In this document: positions 18,992-27,658 of the stretch, piece after piece
How positions within the stretch are numbered: position 1 is the first letter of the stretch
Layout of the letters: every line of letters starts with the position of its first letter
NCBI GenBank assembly: GCA_019359155.1
Contig: JAHHHV010000015.1
Location: 1 to 51,925 of the forward strand
Direction of reading: 5' to 3'
DNA length: 51,925 bases
From: Pegethrix bostrychoides GSE-TBD4-15B
GTDB lineage: Bacteria > Cyanobacteriota > Cyanobacteriia > Elainellales > Elainellaceae
Program-made: the position numbers and the translations under genes
Notes under the pieces: generated by a model
Told to the model about the DNA's origin: nothing
Database searches by the model: none
Seen by the model: only the letters and a program-made list of their open reading frames with translations

Positions 18992-20095
18992 CTACTTCGG
19001 CTGGAAGGGACTATACTGGCCGCCTAAACCTTCAACGACCGCTTTAGTATTGGCAATCAGCATTTTGGGGTAGGTATCGCCGTCGCTGCCGGCTTCGCCC
19101 AAACCGTCAGCAAATAGCTCTTGGTCAGAGATTTGGACGTTGGCTGCTTGGGCAACCGTTTCTAGCAGCTTTGTACTTTCGGTGATCTCAGCAAAAATGG
19201 TCGGCACCTGGTCGGCTTTAATTTCATCAGCCAGCTCTTTGACCCGGGCAGCAGTAGGTTTCTCTTCGGTGCTAATGCCCTGCAATGCCCCTTCAACTGG
19301 AATGTCATAGGCCGCAGAGTAGTAGCTCAGAGCGTCATGAGTCGTGACTAGCTTACGGGACGCAGTGGGAATGGTGGCAATCTGAGACTGAATCCAAGCA
19401 TCGATCTGAGTTAGCTCTGCGGTCAGGGCTTGAGCATTTTGGGCATAGAGATCAGCGTTGGCCGGAGCGACCTGCGTCAGCTGCTCTTGGATGACCTTCA
19501 CCATCTGAATTCCATTCTGGGCATTGTGCCAGATATGCGGGTCGGGTTCTGCGGCTTCGGCCTGAGCACCCTCAGCCTGCTGTTCCTCTGCATGCGCGTC
19601 CCCATGCTCGTCCCTATGCTCATGCTCATGCACGCCCATCAGGGGTTTGGGTACTGCTGCTTCCCCAACCGCAACTTTGGGGGCAGAACCAGAAGCGGCC
19701 TGAATGAGCTGGATCAAGCTGGGTTCAAAGTCGTAGCCCGAGTAAAGCACAAGCTGGGCATCTTCAATCGCCTTGCGGTCTGCGGGGGTTGGCTCATAGG
19801 CATGGGGGTCAACTCCGGCTTTGACCAAGCAGGTTAGGTCGATTGTCTCAGCGGCAACGGTCTGGACCAAGTCACAGAGAACGCTGCTGGTGGCCACCAC
19901 TTGCAGGTTTGTGCCGGTCGCGGCGGTCGCGGCAGGACTTGCAAGGTCGCTTGCAGGGGCACTTGCAGGGGCAGTCTGGCTGGTTGGCGCGGAGGGAGAG
20001 CAAGCGCTGAGGATGCCAACTGTCAGCGCGAGCAGTGAGCTGCTCCAGTTGGGATGGCGCTGAAGATGACGCTGAAAATAGCGCTGAATAGGCAT
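18992..20095 (-). CDS. znuA: zinc ABC transporter substrate-binding lipoprotein
   Basis: This 367-residue cluster A-I receptor has a lipobox LSAC (Cys32), first ligand His in DPHAYEP, second in DPHIWHN and third in TTHDALSYY. Between the first two lies an acidic, His-rich loop beginning HEHEHRDEHGDAHAEE (near residue 156), a known mark of zinc-specific ZnuA. A late Asp-rich segment (GSDGDTYP) completes the site. This clearly separates it from the neighbouring MntC. It is transcribed divergently from znuC-znuB across a 76-nt gap that contains a Zur-type box. Confidence 0.93.
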   Translation of the reverse strand: MPIQRYFQRHLQRHPNWSSSLLALTVGILSACSPSAPTSQTAPASAPASDLASPAATAATGTNLQVVATSSVLCDLVQTVAAETIDLTCLVKAGVDPHAYEPTPADRKAIEDAQLVLYSGYDFEPSLIQLIQAASGSAPKVAVGEAAVPKPLMGVHEHEHRDEHGDAHAEEQQAEGAQAEAAEPDPHIWHNAQNGIQMVKVIQEQLTQVAPANADLYAQNAQALTAELTQIDAWIQSQIATIPTASRKLVTTHDALSYYSAAYDIPVEGALQGISTEEKPTAARVKELADEIKADQVPTIFAEITESTKLLETVAQAANVQISDQELFADGLGEAGSDGDTYPKMLIANTKAVVEGLGGQYSPFQPK

Positions 20096-20144
20096 AATAA
20101 TTGATCCCTAGGAACGCTGCGTAAGTTTTGACAATGCCTTATAA

Positions 20145-20159
20145 TGATAACCGTTCTCA
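20145..20159. promoter_or_regulatory. Zur-type box in the znuA/znuC divergent promoter
   Basis: TGATAAC-C-GTTCTCA is a 7-1-7 inverted repeat with one mismatch, fitting the TGAnAAY-N-RTTnTCA form of cyanobacterial Zur sites as I remember it. TATAAT at 20140-20145 abuts its left arm, so a repressor bound here would cover a znuCB promoter and could also block znuA. Confidence 0.75.
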
Positions 20160-20171
20160 CCCTGGATATTC

Positions 20172-20918
20172 ATGTTAGAGGTTAAGCAGCTGGCTGTCAA
20201 TTATCGGGGCGTATGCGGACTTGATTCGGTGAGTTTTCAGGTGAGTCCGGGGCAGCTCGTGGGCATCATTGGCCCCAACGGCGCTGGCAAGAGCACGCTG
20301 CTCAAAGCGTTGCTGGGCTTGGTGCCAGCGGCGGGCGGGATGGTTCGCTACTGCACCTGTCCGCTGCACCAGCAGTTGGCGCGGGTGGCCTATATTCCGC
20401 AGCGCTCGCAGATTGACTGGGATTACCCGATTACGGTGTGGCAGGTCGTGATGATGGCGCGGACTCGGCAGCTGGGATGGTTTCGCAGTCCGGGTCGGGC
20501 GGCTAAAGAAATCGTCAGAGCGGCACTGGAGCGCGTCGAGGTGCTTAACCTGCGAGATCGCCGCATTGGGGAACTCTCTGGTGGGCAGCAGCAGCGGGTG
20601 TTTTTGGCGCGGGCTTTGGCGCAGCAGGCAGATCTGTTTTTATTGGATGAACCCTTTACGGGGGTGGATAAAAAAACCGAAGCGGTGATGCTAGAAGTGT
20701 TTGAGGAGCTGCGCTTGCAGGGCAAAATTCTCCTTTTGAGCACCCATGAGTGGGGACAGTCGCTCCACCAACTCGACCGACTGCTCTTGCTCAATCAAGG
20801 TCTGATTGCCGATGGTTCCCCTCAGCAGGTGATGACTCCAGAGAATCTGCATCAAGCCTATGGCGTTCACCTGGGTAATCCCTTACATCAAGATTTAGAA
20901 ACCACGTTCTTTTGTTAA
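20172..20918 (+). CDS. znuC: zinc ABC transporter ATP-binding protein
   Basis: This 248-residue ABC ATPase is closely similar to MntA in this window. It has Walker A GPNGAGKST (near residue 35), Q-loop PQRSQIDWDYPITVWQVV, signature ELSGGQQQRVFLARAL, Walker B LFLLDEPFTG and switch STHEWG, where the usual Asp-Leu after His is Glu-Trp. The start lies 12 nt after the Zur-type box, so the leader is very short. Its neighbours (znuB downstream, znuA divergent) make zinc the expected substrate. Confidence 0.9.
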   Translation: MLEVKQLAVNYRGVCGLDSVSFQVSPGQLVGIIGPNGAGKSTLLKALLGLVPAAGGMVRYCTCPLHQQLARVAYIPQRSQIDWDYPITVWQVVMMARTRQLGWFRSPGRAAKEIVRAALERVEVLNLRDRRIGELSGGQQQRVFLARALAQQADLFLLDEPFTGVDKKTEAVMLEVFEELRLQGKILLLSTHEWGQSLHQLDRLLLLNQGLIADGSPQQVMTPENLHQAYGVHLGNPLHQDLETTFFC

Positions 20919-20952
20919 ATTCTTTGCTAAATTCCCCTGCGTCTCAGTTCTT

Positions 20953-21783
20953 ATGCTCAACCTGCTACTAGAACCGCTCAGCTATGAATTCATGCGGAAC
21001 GCAATTGCCATCAGCGTTTTGGTTGGCGTTCTCTGTCCGGTGGTGGGAAGCTATCTGATTGTGCAGCGTATGGCGATGCTGGGAGATGTGATTGCCCACT
21101 GCGTTCTGCCGGGATTATCTATCTCTTTCTTTTTGGGGATTGATATTTTGATTGGCGCTTTTGGCTCTGGCATTCTGGGCGCGTTTCTGATTGCCTGGAT
21201 TCGCTCTCAGTCTCGGGTCAAGGCGGATGCCGCAATGGCGCTGACCTTCTCGACTTTTTTTGCGCTGGGCGTGACGCTGATTACCGTGCTGAAGAACAAG
21301 CTGGATCTGGACAGCTTTCTGTTTGGCGATGTCTTGGGAGCCACCCCGCACGACATTCAGCGTACCTTGGTAATTACGGGTTTGATTTTGCTGGTGATTA
21401 AGCTGTTTTATAAAGAGCTGCTGTTTTACACCTTTGACAAAACGGGGGCGCAGGCGATTGGCTTGCCGATTAACACCATCTATTTTGGCTTTATGGCTGC
21501 CATCACGCTGACGATTATTGCCAGTATGCAGGCGGTGGGCGTGATTTTGGTGATTTCTCTACTGGTTGGGCCAGCGTTGACGGCCTATTTGCTGGTCAAA
21601 GAGCTACATCAGATGATGATGGTGGGAGCTATGTTGGGCGCTCTCTCTAGCGTCTCTGGTGTCTACCTCAGCTATTATCACAACTTGCCTTCGGGGCCAG
21701 CGATTGTGCTGGTGTCTTCCAGTTTGTTTTTGCTGGCGCTGCTGTTCAGTCCGTCTCAGGGAATTTTGACGCGCTCCCATTAG
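20953..21783 (+). CDS. znuB: zinc ABC transporter permease
   Basis: This 276-residue ABC-3 family permease has GDVIAHCVLPGLSISFFLG near residue 41, LKNKLDLDSFLFGDVLGA near 116 and GVILVISLLVGPALTAYLL near 195, paralogous to MntB. It lies 34 nt after znuC. Its stop is followed almost at once (7 nt) by the IS3-type terminal sequence at 21790, so the operon's natural 3' flank was replaced by an insertion. Confidence 0.9.
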   Translation: MLNLLLEPLSYEFMRNAIAISVLVGVLCPVVGSYLIVQRMAMLGDVIAHCVLPGLSISFFLGIDILIGAFGSGILGAFLIAWIRSQSRVKADAAMALTFSTFFALGVTLITVLKNKLDLDSFLFGDVLGATPHDIQRTLVITGLILLVIKLFYKELLFYTFDKTGAQAIGLPINTIYFGFMAAITLTIIASMQAVGVILVISLLVGPALTAYLLVKELHQMMMVGAMLGALSSVSGVYLSYYHNLPSGPAIVLVSSSLFLLALLFSPSQGILTRSH

Positions 21784-21789
21784 CTTATG

Positions 21790-21886
21790 ATGTACCCCGA
21801 AAACTGGACAGGTAGTTAAGGTGGAATCACTGCCCAAAAACCCGTAATCTTACGTAGAGGACGGTGATTATGCCACGCAAACAACC
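21790..21886 (+). mobile_element. IS3-family terminal remnant
   Basis: The segment starting TGTACCCCGAAAACTGGACA is a typical IS3-group left end, followed by TAAGGTGG and, at 21870, an ATG opening a short MPRKQP-type orfA start after a GAGGACGGTG ribosome-binding region. Transposase sequence is lost after about six codons, where acetyltransferase sequence begins on the other strand. A related end (TGAACCCGAAAAACTGGACA) lies inverted at 31990. This is a deletion remnant, not an active element. Confidence 0.7.
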
Positions 21887-22174
21887 CACTCCACGCTTAC
21901 GCCAACCTGACTCAACATACAAATGTCTCAACCTTCCAACTTTAGGATGATTGAAATATGGATCTTGATTCAGCCCACCGATCCCAACGATTGCACCTTG
22001 CACTGAGGCTGTAATTAACAGTTCACCAGGCTGATCAAAGCAATTCAAACCGCTCCTGTATTCTCGAACTAGTCTTTCAACAAACCGAAACCCTTGAGAT
22101 AGGCTTTCCTCAGCAAGATGATTAATTGATTCTGACTCAAACTCTGAAATGGGAGCGATGACGATCCGTTCCAT
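21885..22174 (-). pseudogene. GNAT acetyltransferase, C-terminus lost at the IS remnant
   Basis: The reading frame from 22174 gives a GNAT-like N-terminal half: a conserved strand (ITASVQGAIVGIGGLNQDPY) and the start of the acetyl-CoA binding motif A, RLRHLYVESGWRKRGVG. Directly after this the frame runs into IS sequence and stops at 21827, so the rest of motif A and motif B (about 50 residues) is missing. No promoter is clear. The acetylated substrate is unknown. Confidence 0.75.
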
Positions 22175-22394
22175 GAGCCTTGATAAAAGATTATAAAATC
22201 CGATCTTAGTTTTGCATTCCGACCCGTAGGACTAGAAGACAGGCACAACCAGAAGCTCAAGCAGCCCAACGAAACCAATCACCGGACACACATAGCTTTT
22301 GCGACCCACCGATCGCTTGGCTTTGCTCCGGTGAATTGGGATTATTATACTACAGTCACTATTTGAACTGTATTTTTACAGCACCTTATGAGGC

Positions 22395-23483
22395 TTATCG
22401 AGGTGTTACCTCGAGAAATTTCATGGGTTCCGAAGGTTGAAATTGTGATGCAGTATTACCAGAGAAGACAGCACCGCCCGTCAAAGTCAACTTTTTGGTC
22501 GGGGCACCTTCGCTAAAATCCAAATCCGCAAGATCAATCCAAAAAACGTTAGGGCTATGGGTTGATTCAAAGAAATAACGCTTGTTGGTATGGTCTGCAA
22601 CCGTTCGCCAAATAGTATCAGCAATGTTGGGTTGCCCAGGAATTCTAATGCCAAATGGAACAGAGACATTACGCATCACTGAAAATACAGCACCAACGCC
22701 TTCAGTTGCATCCGCAGTCTTCGTTATCTCATTGATGTAGTAAGAAGCTCGGACAAATCGATCGGCTGCTCGGTTGGTACCCGGTAGCATTGTCTGCCCA
22801 CCGATTTGTTGCCAATATTTATTCAGCGCCAACTGCTGGTCGAAGACCGGAGAGTTAGTCATCACCTGGTAGTCCCGATTGTGATGAATCACCAGTTCAC
22901 CCTTAACATACTCAAAGATGGCCGAATCACCCGTTGCATCCGAAATCGACAGGTGGACGGTTCCGGCGTGACCATCTGGTGTTGTTATGGGAATCACGTA
23001 AAAGGGTGATTGCTCCATTGCTGTGACTGCCTCAGCTACGGTGGCAAAGTTGTCTAGCATATACTGTGCCCACATAGACAGGGAGAGCGGCTGGCGAGAA
23101 TCGTTGGCGGCTGGAGTTGGGTATTCGGTTTCTGCCAAATACAGCACGTTGGTAACGAGTCCTTTCTCGTTCATGCCATCTGCAATAGCAATATCCCAAA
23201 GTCCAATGCTCACACTGCCATATTTTGAAGTCCAGCGAATCGAATCTGATCCTGCTGCACCATCGCGTTCAATGCCACGCGGAAATGCCCAAAGATTGCT
23301 GCCCGTATCGTTAAACCAGTCCATCGTGCGCCCGGTAATTACCAGATTGTCTAGCCCCAGATAGACAGCACGACTACAGGCCAAAGCGCTGGGCGTCAGC
23401 CCCACTAACAAAGTTGTCAACGCGGTCAAAGAACTGAACAGAGCACGGGAGTATGCACGGAAATTCAAAGTAGATCGCAGCAT
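22395..23483 (-). CDS. exported linear-amide C-N hydrolase (choloylglycine hydrolase/penicillin V acylase family)
   Basis: This 362-residue N-terminal-nucleophile hydrolase has a signal peptide of about 35 residues ending SALA, so cleavage leaves Cys36 (CSRAVYLG) as the new N-terminus. That Cys is the catalytic nucleophile of the family. Other conserved elements are GRTMDW (catalytic Asp region), IADGMNEKGLVTNVLYL (Asn), the VMTNSP Asn and the FVRASYY Arg. Such enzymes hydrolyse amides of bile acids, penicillin V or N-acyl homoserine lactones; the substrate here is unknown. In the genus it would act in the periplasm or outside. It is followed on the same strand, upstream in coordinates, by an amidohydrolase that is also exported. 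Confidence 0.88.
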   Translation of the reverse strand: MLRSTLNFRAYSRALFSSLTALTTLLVGLTPSALACSRAVYLGLDNLVITGRTMDWFNDTGSNLWAFPRGIERDGAAGSDSIRWTSKYGSVSIGLWDIAIADGMNEKGLVTNVLYLAETEYPTPAANDSRQPLSLSMWAQYMLDNFATVAEAVTAMEQSPFYVIPITTPDGHAGTVHLSISDATGDSAIFEYVKGELVIHHNRDYQVMTNSPVFDQQLALNKYWQQIGGQTMLPGTNRAADRFVRASYYINEITKTADATEGVGAVFSVMRNVSVPFGIRIPGQPNIADTIWRTVADHTNKRYFFESTHSPNVFWIDLADLDFSEGAPTKKLTLTGGAVFSGNTASQFQPSEPMKFLEVTPR

Positions 23484-23674
23484 AGATAGAATTCTGAGGG
23501 ATCAAATTGACAATAAAATAATATATCATCCTTCTGGTTTCTAAACTCACGTCTAGTTTCTAAACTCAATAACGTCCAGACAAACATAGCTCTCAAGCAG
23601 TCATTCGATCGCCTCCATTCATTGCTCCTCAATAACCAATGCCGCTGGAATAGTCGCAATTGCCAGTTTGCCCT

Positions 23675-25489
23675 CTACCGTTTGTAAACAGTTTCTCCCT
23701 CTTTGATCGTCTCCAGCACCTCAATGTCTCGAATGGTCGTTGGATCAACCGTCAGCGGATTGTCAGATAGGATGGCAAAATCGGCCAGTTTGCCCACTTC
23801 GATCGAGCCTTTCTGGTCTTCTTCAAAATGCTGATAGGCGGCCCAGATTGTCAGGGCTTTCAGGGCTTCTAGAGGAGTCAGGCGTTGATCGGCTCCCAGC
23901 ACAAAATCACTGCGGGTGCGGCGATTCACGGCTGACCACATCGTTCGGGTGGGGTGGGGCAGAACAACCGGAGAATCGGTATGAATGGTGGCTTTCATGC
24001 CCCGATCTAACGCTGATCGCATCGGAGAGATCCGGGCGGCTCGTTCTGGCCCCAGCGTCACCTCCCGGTGCCAATCTCCCCAGTAAAAGACATGGGCGGG
24101 AAACAAGGCCGGGAACATTCCCAATTCTTTCATCGCATCCAACTGATCTTCTCTCACCGTTTGACCGTGAATCAGCGTGGTGCGGCGATCGCCCTTGCCA
24201 TGCTTCTCAGTGGCTTTTCGCACCGCCATGATGAACTGATCAATAGCGGCGTCTCCGTTGCAGTGATTGATGGATTGAACGTTGTGTTGATAGGCACTGT
24301 CTACCAGGTTAATCGCCTGTTCTTCGGTGTACACGCCATATCCTAGATAGTCGGCAGGTTGTCCTTCTGGCACTTGGTAATAGGGCTGAGATAACCAGGC
24401 GGTGCGCCCTTGAGGAGAACCGTCGAAGGTCATTTTAACGCCAGCTAACCGAACCCGATTGGTATAGGTCTGGCTGACTCCCCAGGTATGAGCATCGGGA
24501 TGAGCCGCATAGTCTACATATACCGCGACATCGATCGGGAGAGGGGCCTGGGCTGCTGCCGCTCGGATTGCTTCATAGACGCCTTTGATGGCACGCCCTT
24601 CCTGAGCTGTAGTAAAACCATAGCGGGCATAAATCTCCGTTCCTCTGCGAATTAGATTGAGCGGTGCCTCTGGGCTAACCTGGGCTGTCTTTGCAACTGT
24701 AGACAAGGCCAGATAGAAAGCATTTTCTTCTAACACGCCATCGGGTTCGTTGCTGTCTGCCTGACGGCGGATCACCCCTCCTTGCGGATTAGATGTGGTA
24801 GCGGTGATACCCACCTTCTCTAAGCCTTTGCTGTTGAGCACTCCCAGATGTCCGGATTGATGGATGATCAGGATCGGTTGCTCGGTAGAAACGGCATCCA
24901 GGTCGGCGCGGGTCGGGTGGCGTTGCTCTTGCAGCATCGCATCGTCGTAGCCATTGCCAATGATCCATCCCAATTCAGCGGCGGCGGGCTGACTGCCCCA
25001 GGTTCGCAGAGCAGCTTGCAGTTTGGCAATGTCATCAATCGGGCCATCAGGCGGCGGCAGCAGGTCAGCCACTACTGCTGCCAATCCCTGTTGAAAGACA
25101 TGCCCGTGGGGGTCGATAAATCCGGGCATCATCGTCCGGCCCTGAAGATCAAAAATTTGGGTGGCGTTTCCCTTGAATTGCTCAACCGTAGCCCGATCGC
25201 CTACTGCCAAAATTCTGCCCGCTTTTATGGCCACAGCTTCGGCAGTCGGTTGAGCATCGTTCGCCGTAACAACATCAGCATTGATATAAATGGTATCAGC
25301 GGTTGTATCAGCCTGACTGACTGTAAGGGCTGGAACCGCGTTCGACTGCCGGGAAAGCGCCAAAGTTGCAGCAAACGCGCCCGTCCCCAGCAACATAAAC
25401 TGCCGTCGTGAGATAAAGGTTTGCGCCAGCAGATGCATTGCAGGGTTGCAGCAGGGGCAAGATTCGAGTCGCTGTTGGTGTTTACTCAT
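23675..25489 (-). CDS. exported amidohydrolase, YtcJ-like metal-dependent hydrolase
   Basis: This 604-residue protein has a twin-arginine export signal (SRRQFMLLG near residue 28, hydrophobic to LALSRQSNA). It then has the amidohydrolase-3/YtcJ fold: strand-rich start TIYINADVVTAN, metal-binding GFIDPHGHVF near residue 127, SINHCNGDAA, LIHGQTV and the late IHTDSPV, which carries the last metal-ligand Asp. It ends with the usual strand region GKLADFAILSDNPL. Reactions in the family include hydrolysis of cyclic or N-acyl amides and formamides; no substrate can be named. An N-terminal CPCC cluster at residues 11-14 precedes the Tat motif and is odd for an exported protein. A later start near Met18 would remove it. 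Confidence 0.88.
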   Translation of the reverse strand: MSKHQQRLESCPCCNPAMHLLAQTFISRRQFMLLGTGAFAATLALSRQSNAVPALTVSQADTTADTIYINADVVTANDAQPTAEAVAIKAGRILAVGDRATVEQFKGNATQIFDLQGRTMMPGFIDPHGHVFQQGLAAVVADLLPPPDGPIDDIAKLQAALRTWGSQPAAAELGWIIGNGYDDAMLQEQRHPTRADLDAVSTEQPILIIHQSGHLGVLNSKGLEKVGITATTSNPQGGVIRRQADSNEPDGVLEENAFYLALSTVAKTAQVSPEAPLNLIRRGTEIYARYGFTTAQEGRAIKGVYEAIRAAAAQAPLPIDVAVYVDYAAHPDAHTWGVSQTYTNRVRLAGVKMTFDGSPQGRTAWLSQPYYQVPEGQPADYLGYGVYTEEQAINLVDSAYQHNVQSINHCNGDAAIDQFIMAVRKATEKHGKGDRRTTLIHGQTVREDQLDAMKELGMFPALFPAHVFYWGDWHREVTLGPERAARISPMRSALDRGMKATIHTDSPVVLPHPTRTMWSAVNRRTRSDFVLGADQRLTPLEALKALTIWAAYQHFEEDQKGSIEVGKLADFAILSDNPLTVDPTTIRDIEVLETIKEGETVYKR

Positions 25490-25530
25490 AGATTCCTTAT
25501 TTTTTTCGATCGAAGGAGTGAATGCAGGGG

Positions 25531-26298
25531 TTATTTCTCATTAACAAAGTCGTTCTTCTTAAATTGGTTAGCAAATGTATTGCTAACCAGCAAGAGATTA
25601 TCCTGACCCGCGCTGATCAGGGTATTATTGCCCTGCTGCGTAAACTTGAGCTGGTTGAACTGCAAGCCTTTCGCCAATCCAATTCGATCGATGCCATCAA
25701 AGTAGTCGAGGACTACATCCAATCCAGATCTGCGCTTTGTTGCAAAGATATCTTTATCGGTACCGCCGAATAGGATGTCACGACCAGCTTTACCGCCAAA
25801 CAAGATATCGCGACCATTGCCGCCATCTAAGGAATCATCCCCCTTGCCGCCAAACAGGACATCATTGCCACTGCCGCCTTGCAGCGTATCGCGGCCATCG
25901 CCGCCCGCTAAACTGTCGTCTCCCGCTTCGCCCACCAAGCGATCGTTGCCACTGCTGCCTGTCAAAACATCGTCATCCTTGCCGCCAGACAGGACATCAT
26001 TGCCATTGCGACCATCGATCTCGTCATCTCCTTGCAAACCCTTCAGATTGTTGTTCTTATTGTTGCCTTCGATTTGATCGTCTTTGCTGGTGCCTTTTAG
26101 CTTGTTCTTATTGCCGCCATTATCATCGTCATCGTCGTCAAATCTGTCACCAATGTCCTCGATATCATTTTCAATCTCGTCGATACTGTCATCAATCTCT
26201 TCTGCGGCATCGGCCACATCATCCACAACATTCACAATGTCATTAAGGAATCCTCTAGTGGTAGAGAATGGATCTGAGGTGACAAAAAAACCTTTCAT
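25531..26298 (-). CDS. RTX-type calcium-binding secreted protein
   Basis: This 255-residue protein has a strongly acidic start (several IDD/IED repeats, then DDDDDD near residue 55) and about ten glycine-rich nonapeptides of the GGxGxD type, e.g. GGSGNDVLFGGKGDDSLDGG (near 145). The C-terminal segment GLDVVLDYFDGIDRIGL is standard for cyanobacterial haemolysin-type repeats. There is no N-terminal signal; such proteins leave by type I secretion through the C-terminus and fold on binding Ca2+ outside. The HlyD/ABC pair at 44.5-48 kb is a C39 peptidase exporter and so unlikely to be its transporter. It could be a surface or motility protein; no enzyme domain is visible. Confidence 0.85.
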   Translation of the reverse strand: MKGFFVTSDPFSTTRGFLNDIVNVVDDVADAAEEIDDSIDEIENDIEDIGDRFDDDDDDNGGNKNKLKGTSKDDQIEGNNKNNNLKGLQGDDEIDGRNGNDVLSGGKDDDVLTGSSGNDRLVGEAGDDSLAGGDGRDTLQGGSGNDVLFGGKGDDSLDGGNGRDILFGGKAGRDILFGGTDKDIFATKRRSGLDVVLDYFDGIDRIGLAKGLQFNQLKFTQQGNNTLISAGQDNLLLVSNTFANQFKKNDFVNEK

Positions 26299-26950
26299 TG
26301 CTGTATTTTCCTAGGGGATAACTGTAAAACTTTGAGCTAAGCAAAACTTTGAGTTAAGCACATTATTCCTTTGAGGAAAAGCCCTGCGTCCTGGGCGTTC
26401 TGTGGCTTCAGTTTTTGGTTGGGACGCGCATTTACTGAGCGCTGCAACCCAAGCACCTCCCAACTGCCGTCTGAATCGATTAAGATTAAACTGGCGGTTA
26501 TAGAAAGCTAAGATTACAGATACTCTGTTCAGATCTAGTCAGACTGACGATTGTGAGAAGCCAACTTGAAAGCGCTGAGTTAGCTTGGCAATAAGGATAG
26601 CAAAAGCAGCCTGAGTCGTTTGACCACATTGCAGCACCAAGTGAATTTTAGACGCGATTTTTTAGGGTTTTGCAAGAGCCATTTCTATGGCAACACCCAC
26701 CTACCTGCTCAGAAAAGCAGTGTTAATAAGGAGTTACACGGGTTCAGCCAAAACGTCCTAAGCTAGAAAGCAGTAGTAGCTATAGCTAAAGAACTGGTTT
26801 AGTTTTATGCTTTATTCACATCTCACCCCGTAGCACAACATTTTGCATCGTATAACATTTCTGTACAGCAAAATATAAAAATTTCTATAAGAAGAAAACT
26901 TCTATACTATGTCCCGGCACTCGAATATAAGCCGTATAACTACTATGTAG

Positions 26951-27037
26951 ACGGACAACATCCGCCCATCTGCCCAAATTGGGTACTTAGGCGGACAACT
27001 ATCCGCATATTAGCCCTCATATCCATCTGGGCGGACA
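26951..27037. repeat. CGGACAA motif repeated three times at exact 40-nt spacing
   Basis: CGGACAA starts at 26951, 26991 and 27031. The first two copies continue into small inverted repeats (CGGA-caaca-TCCG; GCGGA-caacta-TCCGC); the third has lost the second half. The spacing is about four helical turns, so proteins bound at all three would lie on one face of DNA. The sequence between is not conserved, which argues against simple duplication. Confidence 0.6.
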
Positions 27038-27182
27038 AGCTTCAGCAATTCTTTAGATGAGCTGTCTAACTAGCCCAAGCTCACCAAACGTAAAAATTCT
27101 CTCATTCCCACTTGTGCAAAGCCGAGTTTCAGCTTATGATTTTCCAACTGATTGCGTGAAGCAGTCAGGACAGGTAAAAGCT

Positions 27183-27322
27183 TAAGGCGTCGCTGACTAG
27201 AAGTGGTGAGACACAACTAGCCAGCTGACCCGACTCCCCGTTCAGACCGGGAAGCAAGGCTGAGTCGATTTTACATCGCGCTCGCTTCGTTCACGCATGT
27301 GGTCAGGTGACTCAACGCCTTA
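27183..27322 (+). other. potential structured leader RNA
   Basis: An outer stem TAAGGCGT (27183-27190)/ACGCCTTA (27315-27322) encloses CTGAC (27193-27197)/GTCAG (27302-27306), a hairpin CGACTC (27231-27236)/GAGTCG (27262-27267) with CCCG/CGGG inside it, and CTAG/CTAG. The whole would form a closed multi-branch fold ending 40 nt before the 66-residue gene. It matches no riboswitch I know. Confidence 0.35.
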
Positions 27323-27361
27323 GGCTTTCAAACCCATACCAAAAATACTGAGGGAAATACT

Positions 27362-27562
27362 ATGTCTAGGGAGTTCAACGAACTGCTGCCGGAGTCGCTT
27401 GGCCATCAGGCGCAAATTTGGATTGTCGGCACGCGAGAGCAAGTCAACCACATCATCAGCGAGATGTACGTGCGGCAGATGATTACCGACCGCAGCCAAT
27501 TCTCGCCGATGGTTCCTGTGCCGTTCGCGCAAGGCAAATTTATGAGCGTGCTGCTGCGATAG
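27362..27562 (+). CDS. conserved cyanobacterial hypothetical protein, 66 residues
   Basis: This short soluble protein has a plausible ribosome-binding site (GAGGGAAATACT before the ATG) and a balanced, folded-looking sequence: QAQIWIVGTREQVNHIISEMY in the middle, then RSQFSPMVPVPFAQGKFMSVLLR. I recall similar small proteins as conserved unknowns in cyanobacteria. The function is not known. It stands alone, preceded by the foldable leader and convergent with cysA. Confidence 0.65.
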   Translation: MSREFNELLPESLGHQAQIWIVGTREQVNHIISEMYVRQMITDRSQFSPMVPVPFAQGKFMSVLLR

Positions 27563-27658
27563 CGCTCTAGCTGTCTCCGCCGCCATCGCTCTCCAGACAG
27601 CCGTTTGGAGAACATGGCGTGCGGTAATCATGCCCCAATCTAGCTACTAAAGCTGCCG

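Larger units (their letters stand above)
26299..27361. other. 1.06-kb intergenic region
   Basis: No coding region is supported. The stretch contains a 17-nt direct repeat (AAAACTTTGAGYTAAGC near 26325-26360) upstream of the RTX gene, an AT-rich promoter-like zone (26870-26920), the three 40-nt-spaced CGGACAA motifs (26951-27037) and a foldable element (27183-27322) just before the 66-residue gene. Confidence 0.6.

Noticed and set aside
20128-20145. TTGACA and TATAAT as a -35/-10 pair
   Set aside because: They are only 6 nt apart instead of about 17. TATAAT may still serve as a -10 box alone.
25531-26298. RTX protein as substrate of the C39 exporter
   Set aside because: It has no double-glycine leader and lies 18 kb away; RTX proteins use C-terminal signals and exporters without an active C39 domain.
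26951-27037. CRISPR array
   Set aside because: The repeat is only 7-8 nt with three copies; no palindromic repeat of 24-37 nt and no cas gene are present.
27183-27322. Cyanobacterial glutamine (glnA) riboswitch
   Set aside because: The fragment CGTTCAGACCGGGAAGCAAGG recalls parts of it, but the required paired arms and closing consensus are missing and the downstream gene is not nitrogen-related as far as I can tell.
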